DNA from: Bog-756 sp963777665
GTDB taxonomy: Bacteria; Actinomycetota; Acidimicrobiia; Acidimicrobiales; RAAP-2
Assembly (NCBI GenBank): GCA_963777665.1
Contig: CAVZRJ010000001.1
Location: 124,001 to 188,000, forward strand
Direction: 5' to 3'
Length of the DNA stretch: 64,000 nucleotides
Below, piece after piece: positions 1 through 7,969 of this stretch (its first letter is position 1; every line of letters begins with the position of its first letter). A program made the translations under genes and the position numbers. The notes below the pieces were generated by a model. That model worked only from the letters and a program-made list of their open reading frames with translations, did not search any database and was not told the origin of the DNA.

Positions 1-241
1 TGGCACGTTGGGTGGGTGACCACGGGGTCTCGCCGATGGTGAACAGCGCCACCACGGTCGCCTGCGCCAGCAGGTCGGCGTCGAGCGATCGGACGTCGGG
101 CACCCGGTGGAAGGCGAGACCGGCCGACTCGGCCAGCTCGGCGAATGCCGTCGCCGATTGGTCGAGCACACCGTGCACTCCTGCCGGCCCGTCCTGGTAC
201 GGGGCGACCTGCGTGACATAGAGCAGGGACGGCGCAGGCAC
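1..241 (-). CDS. ThuA-like protein (partial, N-terminus only)
   Basis: The gene runs off the left edge; 80 codons are visible from a GTG at 241. The N-terminus has a strand (LLYVTQVAPY), a long helix with GVLDQSATAFAELAESAG, then a strand and turn reading ALFTIGETPWSPTQRA. That is the pattern of ThuA-type class I glutamine-amidotransferase-like folds found beside sugar-uptake and glycosidase genes. ThuA proteins are linked to disaccharide utilisation, but their chemistry is poorly defined. The gene is divergent from the GH78 lipoprotein and shares its 70-bp intergenic region and palindrome, which suggests one regulator for both. No Shine-Dalgarno sequence is seen; a −10 box six bases before the GTG suggests a leaderless mRNA. 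The ThuA call rests on a short fragment. Confidence 0.55.
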   Translation of the reverse strand, partial: MPAPSLLYVTQVAPYQDGPAGVHGVLDQSATAFAELAESAGLAFHRVPDVRSLDADLLAQATVVALFTIGETPWSPTQRA

Positions 242-247
242 GCCCGG

Positions 248-253
248 ATCCTA
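248..253 (-). promoter_or_regulatory. −10 box of the ThuA-like gene (leaderless)
   Basis: On the minus strand the hexamer reads TAGGAT and ends six bases before the GTG at 241, so transcription would start at or next to the start codon. A −35 element at 17-bp spacing would fall at 271–276, inside the palindrome at 269–283. Inferred from sequence only. Confidence 0.5.
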
Positions 254-268
254 CCGTCGGGTCTTCAG

Positions 269-283
269 TCGGACACTGTCCGA
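269..283. promoter_or_regulatory. Perfect 15-bp palindrome, candidate operator for a divergent sugar regulon
   Basis: The sequence is TCGGACA-C-TGTCCGA: two perfect 7-base arms around one central base. It is centred at 276, with exactly 15 bases separating it from each of the two outward-facing −10 boxes (248–253 and 299–304). It therefore covers the −35 position of both promoters. This geometry is what one expects of a repressor site controlling both directions. No regulator gene is visible in the neighbourhood, so the family that binds it is unknown. Confidence 0.6.
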
Positions 284-298
284 ATGACGGCAGGCCGT

Positions 299-304
299 TA
301 GGGT
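299..304 (+). promoter_or_regulatory. −10 box of the GH78 lipoprotein gene (leaderless)
   Basis: TAGGGT is followed by seven bases and then the ATG at 312. No ribosome-binding site precedes the ATG. The same TAGGGT-plus-7/8-bases-plus-ATG arrangement recurs at 9440 and 61489, which supports it as a real promoter type in this genome. Confidence 0.55.
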
Positions 305-311
305 CTCCGGG

Positions 312-3125
312 ATGGGCGGGTTCCCCGAGGACAGAAGGAGGGGCGACTGGGTCTTCAGCCGCCGCAGTCTGCTCGGCGGGGGATTGGCCGGGGCGGTCGG
401 GCTGCTCGCAGGTGGGTGCGCTCCGTCCCACGGGGCATCCGCGCAAGGATCGGCCGGCGGTCCGGGGCGACCGTCGGGACTGACGGTCGACGGGCTGGAC
501 GAGCCGATCGGGCTCGACCCGTCGGACATGTTCTTCGCCTGGCAGGTCGGCGACTCCCGGAGGGGTGCGCTCCAGAGTGCCTACCGGATCGCGGTCGAGG
601 GGCCCGTGCCCGGACCCGCGCCCGAGCCCGACGGTCTGGGACAGCGGACAGGTGTCCTCAGCCGAACAGGCCTTCGTCTCTTACGGGGGCCCACCGCTCG
701 CCTCCGACGCGGCCTACCGATGGTCGGTCCAGACCTGGGACGAGGCCGGGCTACCCGGTCCACTCTCGTCGCCCGCTGTGTTCGAGACCGGCCTCAGGAA
801 CCACGACTGGTCGGCCCATTGGATCCGCAGGCCGGCGGATCCGGCGACGGAGCCCGACCAGTACACCTATGCCAGGACCGAGTTCACCCTCGCGTCGGGG
901 CCGATCGTCCGCGCCCGGGCGTACGTGTCCGGCGACCAGCAGTACGAGCTCTACGTGAACGGCACCCGGGCGGGGAAGGGGCAGGCCTACAGCTACCCGG
1001 ACCACACCTACTACGAGACGCTCGACGTCACGGGGCTCCTGCGTCCCGGAGCCGCCAACGCGCTGGCCATCGTCACCAACTGGCAGGGCGCCACCAAGGG
1101 GCACCCTGCCGGCGAGCCCGGTCTCATCGCGCAACTTGCGATCCACCACGCCGACGGGCGGCGCTCGACCGTGGGCTCCGACGGGTCGTGGCGGGTGCAG
1201 AAGGGAGCCTGGCTCCCCGGTTCACAGCGGGACCTCGAAGGCGACCTCGTCGACTACACCGAGCAGATCGACGGCCCTGCGCAACCGGTGGGCTGGCTGC
1301 TCCCCGGCTTCGACGACGCCAGCTGGCCGCGGGCGACCCAGCTCGGCCGGGGAGCCAGCGCGCCCTGGACCCGGTTGGTGTCGGTACGAACCAGGATCGT
1401 CGAAGCTCCGGTGCACCCGGTGTCGCTCACCGTCCTCTCCAGTGGGTCGGTGGTCGCCGACTTCGGCGCGGTGGTGGCGGCGGTTCCCACCGTCCAGTTC
1501 CACCAGGGCGTGCCGGGACGGACCGTGCAGATGCGGGCCGGCTACCTGCTGGACGAGCCGGTCCCGGGCGAACCCTTCGACGGAGTGCCCGGGCAGGTCT
1601 CGACGGTGCACGGTACCCAGCACACCGACATGGGGTACAGCTATGTCCAGCGGGGCGGGACCGAGGAGTTCCATCCATTCGACTACCTCGGCTTCCGCTA
1701 CTTCCAGATCGATCAACCCGGGGAGACGCTCGGTCCCGACGACGTCGTCGCCCTCGCACGCCACACGGCCCTGCCCGCCGCGCCGCCGGCGACCTTCTCG
1801 TCGGACCAGCCGGTGGTCGACGCCATCTTCGGACTCGGACTGCACTCGGCGGTGTTCACCGCCCAGGAGCAGTTCATCGACACGCCGACCCGGGAGAAGG
1901 GTCCCTGGCTGTTCGACGGGTTCAACGAGTCGTGCACCGCCATGGCCGCGGTCGGCGAGCAGAACCTCACCCGCAAGTCGCTGCTCGAATTCGCCCAGTC
2001 CCAGGCGCGCTACTGGCCGAACGGGGCCCTCAACAAGATCTACCCGACCGGGCTCGGTGCGCTCGACATCAACGAGTTCACCGAGATCTATCCCGAGTGG
2101 GTCTGGCAGTACTGGCTCCACACCGGAGACAGCGCCCTGCTGGCTGCGGTCTACAGCGTGCTCGGCGGCATCTCGGACTACGTCCAGCGCGCGGTGTCGA
2201 AGCGGACCGGTCTCGTGACGTCGCTCCCGTCCACCAACGTCTACTACGACATCCCGGTGGTGACCCGGCTGAACGTCCTCGGCGTCAACGTCTTCCGCCG
2301 GGTGGCCGACGTGGCGGGGGCACTCGGGCGACCGGCGGGCGAGGTCGGCCGCCACCGAGGGCGCCAGCAGCACCTCACAGCGGCGGTCAACCGGCAGCTG
2401 ACCGGGGCCGGCGGCATCTACGTCGACGGTCTCGCGCAGGACGGCACGCCCTCGGCCGTCTCGTCCCAGACCGCCAACGCCTGTGCGGCCTGTTACGGGA
2501 TCGTGCCGGCCGCACGGCTGGCCGCGGTGGCCGAGCACGTGGCGGGCCTGGGGATGCAGGCGCCTCCGCAACGGCTGCGGAGGTGCTGCGCACCCTCGAC
2601 CTCGCCGGCCGCCACGCCGACCTGGTGACGCTCCTGACCGATGCCACCATCGACGGCTGGGCCAACATCCTGGCCCGGGGGGCGACGTTCACCTGGGAGG
2701 TGTGGAACCCCTCGGATGCCAACGGGGACAGCATGTCCCACGGGTGGGGGTCGAACGTGCTGGTCGAGATCCAGCGCTCGCTGCTCGGGGTGCGGCCGAC
2801 CGGTCCCGGGTTCTCGACCTTCGCGGTCACTCCGCCGACCGGCGGCCTCGACCGCGCACGTGGATCCGTGCCGACCCCGCGGGGCACCGTCTCGGTCGTC
2901 TGGAGCCGGTCCGCCGGAGGCGCGGCGGGCGTCCAGCTCGAGCTGACCGTGCCGCCGAATGCCGTCGCCCGGGTCACCGTCCCCGGCACGCGGCAGGGGG
3001 ACGTGACCGAGGGCGGGAAGCCGATCGGCGGGGCGGCCGGGGTCCGCTGGGTCGGAGCGGCCGCCGGGCGAGCCGAGCTCGAGGTCGGGTCGGGGACCTA
3101 CCAGATCGTCTCCCGGTCGGGGTGA
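312..3125 (+). CDS. GH78-like alpha-L-rhamnosidase lipoprotein (two frameshifts)
   Basis: Probable exported glycosidase removing terminal alpha-L-rhamnose from glycans or plant glycosides. The N-terminus has a twin-arginine motif (FSRRSLL), a hydrophobic stretch and a lipobox (LLAGGC), so a Tat-exported lipoprotein is likely. The signature VWDSG…YRWSVQTWDE…WSAHWIRR is the N-terminal beta domain of bacterial rhamnosidases. The central region (DTPTREKGPWLFDGFNES, INEFTEIYPEWVWQYWLHTG) fits the six-hairpin catalytic barrel. A C-terminal beta sandwich follows (GVRPTGPGFSTFAVTPP). The frame moves +1 near 625 and −1 near 2570; removing these shifts gives one continuous protein of about 930 residues. 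Substrate is inferred from the family only. It is the first plus-strand gene of the sugar cluster. Confidence 0.75.
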   Translation: MGGFPEDRRRGDWVFSRRSLLGGGLAGAVGLLAGGCAPSHGASAQGSAGGPGRPSGLTVDGLDEPIGLDPSDMFFAWQVGDSRRGALQSAYRIAVEGPVPGPAPEPDGLGQRTGVLSRTGLRLLRGPTARLRRGLPMVGPDLGRGRATRSTLVARCVRDRPQEPRLVGPLDPQAGGSGDGARPVHLCQDRVHPRVGADRPRPGVRVRRPAVRALRERHPGGEGAGLQLPGPHLLRDARRHGAPASRSRQRAGHRHQLAGRHQGAPCRRARSHRATCDPPRRRAALDRGLRRVVAGAEGSLAPRFTAGPRRRPRRLHRADRRPCATGGLAAPRLRRRQLAAGDPARPGSQRALDPVGVGTNQDRRSSGAPGVAHRPLQWVGGRRLRRGGGGGSHRPVPPGRAGTDRADAGRLPAGRAGPGRTLRRSARAGLDGARYPAHRHGVQLCPAGRDRGVPSIRLPRLPLLPDRSTRGDARSRRRRRPRTPHGPARRAAGDLLVGPAGGRRHLRTRTALGGVHRPGAVHRHADPGEGSLAVRRVQRVVHRHGRGRRAEPHPQVAARIRPVPGALLAERGPQQDLPDRARCARHQRVHRDLSRVGLAVLAPHRRQRPAGCGLQRARRHLGLRPARGVEADRSRDVAPVHQRLLRHPGGDPAERPRRQRLPPGGRRGGGTRATGGRGRPPPRAPAAPHSGGQPAADRGRRHLRRRSRAGRHALGRLVPDRQRLCGLLRDRAGRTAGRGGRARGGPGDAGASATAAEVLRTLDLAGRHADLVTLLTDATIDGWANILARGATFTWEVWNPSDANGDSMSHGWGSNVLVEIQRSLLGVRPTGPGFSTFAVTPPTGGLDRARGSVPTPRGTVSVVWSRSAGGAAGVQLELTVPPNAVARVTVPGTRQGDVTEGGKPIGGAAGVRWVGAAAGRAELEVGSGTYQIVSRSG

Positions 3126-3246
3126 CGGTCCGGTCCCACGGTCGGGCCCGACGGTCCGCCGAACGGTGCGGCCCCACGCCTCTTCCGCCGGCCCGGTGCC
3201 ATACTTGGCCGATGCGTCACCCCGCGGCGAGTGGAGGGACTCGCCG

Positions 3247-4758
3247 GTGACCCCCCCGCCGGAGACGGTCGCACTTCCCGACGGTTTCCTCTTCGGTGTC
3301 GCGACCGCCGGGTTCCAGGTGGAGGGCGGCTACAACGGGCCGGGCGAGCCGGCCAACAACTGGGCGCGGTGGGAGGCCGGCGGCCGGATCGAGCCCTCCG
3401 GCAACGCGTGCGACTTCTGGCTCCACCCCGAGGAGGCCCTGGACCGTGCCGCAGGCATGGGGTGCAACGCCTTCCGGCTCTCGGTCGAGTGGGCACGGCT
3501 CGAGCCGGCGGAAGGCCAGTTCGACGACACCGCGCTCGATGGCTACGTGCGGATCCTCGACGCCTGTCACGAACGGGGGATGGAACCGATCGTGAGCCTG
3601 CACCACTTCACCCATCCGGCATGGCTGGGAGAGGAGTTCTGGCTGGACCCCGACTCACCCGAGCCGGTTCGCCGCGCACGTGGCGCGGGTGCTGCCGGCG
3701 TTGGCGGAGCGGTGCCGCAAATGGATCACGATCAACGAGCCCAACATCGTGGCCCTGATGGGATGGGTGGAGGGGGCGTACCCGCCCGGACGCTCGCGGG
3801 CGTTCACCGAGGCGTTCACCGTGCTGGACAACCTGCTCACCGCGCACGTCTCGGCCCACCGGGTCGTGCACCGGCTGCAGCCGGACGCCCTGGTCACGGT
3901 CAACACCAGTTCGTCGTCGATCTACGAGCACGACCGGTTGCTCACCGACCTGCTCACCGTGCGGGCGGCCGGGGTGGCCCGGGACGATGTCGACACCTGG
4001 CTCGACGAACGACGGGCGCTCCACGACGAACGGGTGCCGGCAGCAGGACGCGGGGAGCTCCTGCTCCGCCGGCTCTTCGCCGCCGCCTCCCCGTACGGCG
4101 ACGCCCGGCACGGCTCGGCCTTCGCCGGCCTGCTCCGCTCCCGCCTGCGCCAGAACGCGCCCAGGCGTGTCCTGGATGCCGTCTACGACGTGGCCGACGA
4201 GCAGCGCCCCCTCGACGCGACCGGGTTCGACTGGTACGACCCGGTCGCCAGCCACGCCACCCGGGTCCCCGGCCACGAGACCTCGGGCGGCCGGCGCTGG
4301 GAGCCCTCGCGCGCCATCTGGGACGTCCGCGCCGACCCCGGGGGCCTGACCCGCTGGTGCCGTGGACCAGCACGAGCTGCTGCCCGGGCTGCCGCTCTGG
4401 ATCGTGGAGAACGGGCTGTGCAACCGGGTCCGCAACGGCCGCTCGTACCCGCGGCCCGACGGGTGGGACCGCCCGCGCTACCTCACCGAGCACGTCGCCG
4501 CGGTGGTGGACGCCGTCGCCTCGGGTGCGCCGGTCACCGCCTACCTCCACTGGTCGCTGGTCGACAACTACGAGTGGGGCACCTACGAGCCCCGGTTCGG
4601 CATCTTCGGCATCGACCGGGCCAGGGGACCGCGGGGGTTCCGCTGGCTCGACACCGACGCCATGGGGCAGGGACTCGGCCGGCGCCTATCGGCGGCTCAT
4701 CGCCTGGGCGCGCGAAGGGGCGCAGGGCACACCGCCGGCTCCGACCGGGACGCCATGA
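3247..4758 (+). CDS. GH1 beta-glucosidase-like glycosidase (three frameshifts)
   Basis: Family 1 retaining beta-glycosidase without a signal peptide, so probably cytoplasmic and acting on imported glycosides. The start is the GTG at 3247 (VTPPPETVALPDGFLFG), preceded by GGAGGG about ten bases upstream. The acid/base Glu lies in TINEPN (codon 3737–3739) and the nucleophile in WIVENGLC (codon 4407–4409); both are intact. HHFTHPAWL and HWSLVDNYEWGTYEPRFGI are further GH1 landmarks. One-base insertions near 3665, 4350 and 4675 break the frame. After repair the protein is about 500 residues, normal for GH1. A CATACT box at 3200–3205 could be its −10. Confidence 0.85.
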   Translation: MTPPPETVALPDGFLFGVATAGFQVEGGYNGPGEPANNWARWEAGGRIEPSGNACDFWLHPEEALDRAAGMGCNAFRLSVEWARLEPAEGQFDDTALDGYVRILDACHERGMEPIVSLHHFTHPAWLGEEFWLDPDSPEPVRRARGAGAAGVGGAVPQMDHDQRAQHRGPDGMGGGGVPARTLAGVHRGVHRAGQPAHRARLGPPGRAPAAAGRPGHGQHQFVVDLRARPVAHRPAHRAGGRGGPGRCRHLARRTTGAPRRTGAGSRTRGAPAPPALRRRLPVRRRPARLGLRRPAPLPPAPERAQACPGCRLRRGRRAAPPRRDRVRLVRPGRQPRHPGPRPRDLGRPALGALARHLGRPRRPRGPDPLVPWTSTSCCPGCRSGSWRTGCATGSATAARTRGPTGGTARATSPSTSPRWWTPSPRVRRSPPTSTGRWSTTTSGAPTSPGSASSASTGPGDRGGSAGSTPTPWGRDSAGAYRRLIAWAREGAQGTPPAPTGTP

Positions 4759-4813
4759 ACACCAGTCCGGAGCCCACGGCGTGCCGGCAGCCGTGCTGCG
4801 GAGGGCGGCTGGA

Positions 4814-4819
4814 TAGAGT
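4814..4819 (+). promoter_or_regulatory. −10 box before the GH4–kinase operon
   Basis: TAGAGT is followed by seven bases and an ATG (4827) that opens a 12-codon ORF. The predicted transcript would start near 4826 and read into the GH4 gene 45 bases further on. No good −35 element is visible. Confidence 0.4.
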
Positions 4820-4826
4820 GAGCGCC

Positions 4827-4865
4827 ATGGCAGACGGTGGCGATCGGGCACGGCGGAGCGTCTGA
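4827..4865 (+). CDS. Possible leaderless 12-residue leader peptide
   Basis: A 12-codon ORF (MADGGDRARRSV, then TGA) begins exactly where a leaderless transcript from the TAGAGT box would start. It ends five bases before the GH4 GTG. It could couple translation to GH4 or regulate it, or it could be chance. It has no run of identical codons that would suggest attenuation. Confidence 0.2.
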   Translation: MADGGDRARRSV

Positions 4866-4870
4866 GCGAC

Positions 4871-6295
4871 GTGCAGATCACCATCGTCGGAGGCGGCAGC
4901 TACCAGTGGACGCCGGAGCTCCTGGCCGACCTGTTGGGCACCGAGTCCCTCCACGGTGCGCACATCGTGCTCGAGGACATCGACCCTGCACCGCTCGAGA
5001 AGATGGAGGCGCTCGGGCGCCGGCTCGCGGAGGACGATGGGGGCGGGAGTCACCTTCGTCGACGACCACCGACCAGCGCCGGGCCCTCGCCGGGGCCGAC
5101 TTCGTGATCGTGACGATCTCGACCGGCGGGTTCGACTCGATGGAGGTCGACATCGAGGTACCTGCCCGGTACGGCATCCGCCAGTCGGTGGGGGACACGG
5201 TGGGCCCGGGTGGGATCAACCGCTCGCTGCGGAACGTGCCGGTGCTGGTCGGTGTGGCGAAGGACATGGTCGAGGTCTGTCCGGACGCCTGGCTGCTCAA
5301 CATCACCAATCCGATGACCTGTCTGACCCGGGCCGTGTGCCGCGAGACCCCGCTCAAGGCGGTCGGCCTCTGCCACGAGGTCGGGAACTGGACGATGGAT
5401 CTGGCCATCGCGCTCGGCCGCCCGGCCGAGGCGGTCGAGGCCACGGTTGCCGGGGTCAACCACCTCCCCGTGGTCACCGAGCTCCTCGTGGACGGAGAGG
5501 ACGGCTTCGCCGTCCTCTCGGGGATGGTGTCCGATGCAGGCGGGCTGGACGCGTTGGTGCCCCATCCGGGCCAGTCCGAGGCCGAGCCGTTCTCCCGTCT
5601 CGACTTCGTCCGTCGCCATGTGCTCTCCCTCACCTTCCTGGAGATGTGGGGCGCGCTGCCCGCCGCGGGGGACCGGCATATCGCCGAGTTCGTCCCCTGG
5701 GCGCTCACCGAACCGTCGCGGTGGGGCGCTGACTTCAACATCGAGCTGACCCCCATCGCCAAGCGGCGCAAGCACCAGGACGGGTATGTCGCCGACGTCG
5801 ACTCCTGGCTGGCCGGCACCAAGCAGCTCCAGACCTGGCCGTCGGGGGAGCTCCCGGCCCCGGTCATCGACGCACTGGTGACCGGCTCGGCCACCACCGT
5901 CCCGGCCAATATCCCGAACACCGGGCAGGTGCCCGACGCGCCGCCTGGAGCGGTGGTCGAGTCGATGTGCGTGGTCGACGGGGACGGTATCCGCGGCCGT
6001 GACCGCGCCGTCCTCCCGGCCCCGTTCGCCGAGCTGGTGCGCCGGCACGCGGCGATCACCGAGCTGACCCTCGACGCCGCCCTCGACGGGGACCGGTCAC
6101 TCGCCACCTCCGCCTTCCTGCTCGATCCCCTGGCCGGCAGGGGCGATCTCCACCAGACCGAGGCGATGGTCGGCGAGCTCCTCGTCGGGCACCGCGTCCT
6201 GGCTGCCGCAGTTCAGCTCCTGATTCCACACCCGGGCACCGGTCCGCACCAGGTCAACGATCCACGCACCCGCACCACGTACCGGGCACGGTTGA
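4871..6295 (+). CDS. GH4 family NAD/Mn-dependent glycosidase (frameshifted)
   Basis: Family 4 glycosidases use NAD+ and a divalent metal to cleave glycosides by an oxidation–elimination mechanism. The start GTG at 4871 opens a Rossmann fold (VQITIVGGGSYQWTPELL). GDTVGPGGINRSLR, LLNITNPMTCLTRAV, GLCHEVGNW and VAGVNHLPVVTEL are the GH4 landmarks, including the metal-binding Cys and His. The CHE rather than CHS or CN at the Cys motif does not settle whether it prefers alpha-glucosides, uronides or phosphorylated sugars. Frame shifts of +1 lie near 5036 and 5065. Near the 3' end the observed frame has no stop and runs into the next gene, but the start frame has a TGA at 6293–6295, so a third shift is assumed there. 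Confidence 0.75.
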
Positions 6296-6306
6296 GGAGG
6301 ACATCC

Positions 6307-7204
6307 ATGCAACTCGGATTCATCGGGCTCGGGGCCATGGGCCTGCCCATGACCCGCCATCTGCTCGAAGCGGGTCATCAGGTGACCGTGGCGTCGCGCA
6401 GCCCCGGCCCCGATCCAACGTGCCGTCTCGCTCGGTGCCGTCGACGGCGGATCCCCGGCCGGCGTGGGAGCAGCCGGCGAGATCGTCTTCCTCTGTGTGC
6501 CGAGCTCCCCGCAGGTGGTCGAGGTGGTGTCGGCGATGCTCCCCACCCTGGGCCAGGGCAAGGTGGTCGTCGACTGCTCGACCATCGACCCCGATGTGAC
6601 CCGGGAGCAGCACGCGCTGGTCACCGGGACCGGTGCCGGGTTCCTCGACGCCCCCCTCTCCGGGGGGACGGCGGGAGCGGAGGCGGGGACGCTGACCCTG
6701 ATGGTCGGTGGCGAAGAGGCCACACTGGCACGGGTCCGACCGGTACTGGACGCCTTCGCTGCACGCATCGTCCACGTCGGCGGCCCGGGGATGGGTCAGG
6801 TGGTCAAGCTCTGCAACAACCTGATCTACGCCGCGCAGATGCTGGCCACCGCCGAGGCGACCGCGATGGCCCTCAAGTCGGGCGTGGACCTCGTCAAGTT
6901 CCACGACGTGCTGACCCACGCCACCGGCGACTGCGTGGCGGTGCGCACCCGGCTGCCGGTGGCCGGCGTGCTGCCGGAGAGCCCCGCCTCCAACGGGTGG
7001 CGCCCGGGCTTCATGACCGACCTCATGGCCAAGGACCTCGACCTCGCCCTTGCCTACGGCGCCCGCGCCGGCGTGCCCCTCGCGTCGACTGCCACGGTCC
7101 GTCAGACCCTGACCGCGGCGACCGTGGCCGGGTACGGGCGGGAGGACTTCTCGTCGTTGGCCAAGGTGGTCTTCGCCCTCTCCGGTCTCGGGCAGGAGGG
7201 GTGA
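6307..7204 (+). CDS. 3-hydroxyisobutyrate-dehydrogenase family oxidoreductase (one frameshift)
   Basis: NAD(P)-dependent beta-hydroxyacid dehydrogenase family. The ATG at 6307 is preceded by GAGGAGG. The N-terminal dinucleotide-binding motif is GFIGLGAMGLPM. DAPLSGGTAGAEAGTL is the substrate-binding loop, and GMGQVVKLCNNL contains the conserved catalytic Lys. The C-terminal all-alpha domain ends with DFSSLAKVV. A +1 shift near 6410 lies between the first Rossmann strand and QRAVSLGAVDGG. In this operon it may oxidise or reduce a sugar-derived hydroxyacid; the substrate cannot be told. Its stop overlaps the GTG of the aldolase gene. Confidence 0.8.
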
Positions 7205-7969
7205 CCGCGGCCGACCGGTCCGCCGCGCACCCCCGCCCTGATCCTGGCGGCCGACCACCGGGCGAGGGGTGTCGCGACGATCGAGCGCTACGCCGACTAC
7301 CTGGCCGCCCTGCAGGCTGCCCTGCCCCACTGCGACGGCATCCTGGCGACGGCGCAGCCCCTCTCCGACCTGGCGGCGTCCGGCTCCCTGCGGACCGATC
7401 AGCGGACCTACCTCTCGATCAACCGGACCGGACTGGCCGGATCCGCCTTCGAGCTCGACGACCGGCTGGTGGCCAGCGTGGGCCGGGCCGCCCGCGACGG
7501 CTGGACCGGTGTCAAGCTCATGACCCGGATCGCCATGGACGACCCGGACGGGGCGGCAGCACTCGAGCTCCTCGGACAGGTCCTGGAGGAAGCGCGCGCG
7601 GCCGGCCTCGACGCCCTCATCGAGCCGGTGTTCTGGCGCGACGGCCGGATGTCGCACCGGACCGACGACGTGGTGATCGCCGCGGTCATCGCCCACGATC
7701 TCGGCGCACCCCTGCTCAAGGTGCCCGTCCCCGAGGCCCGCCCGGGAGCCGAGCGGGCCGATGCGGTCCACCGGGTGGTGTCCGCGGTGGGCGTCCCGGT
7801 GCTCTTCCTCGGCGGACCACGGCGCGAGGGGGGCGAGGATGTGCTGGCGATCGCCCGCGACGTCCGGGAGGGGGGTGGAGCCGGCCTGGCAGTGGGTCGT
7901 GCCGTGCTCGAGGACCCCGACCCGGCCGACATGGCCGAACAGTTGGCTGCGCTCGTCCACCGGCGGTGA
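7201..7969 (+). CDS. Cgl0159/LacD-like class I aldolase (one frameshift)
   Basis: TIM-barrel aldolase of the group that includes Cgl0159-like and other DeoC/LacD-related enzymes, which cleave or form C–C bonds in phosphorylated sugars. Characteristic stretches are LILAADHRARGV at the N-terminus, GVKLMTRIAMDD with a candidate Schiff-base Lys, LIEPVFWRDGRM, LGAPLLKVPVPE and FLGGPRREGGEDVL near the C-terminal phosphate site. The GTG at 7201 overlaps the upstream stop, and the stop overlaps the kinase GTG at 7966, so the genes are translationally coupled. A +1 shift lies at about 7230. Placed before a sugar kinase, it probably splits the kinase product; the sugar is unknown. Confidence 0.7.
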
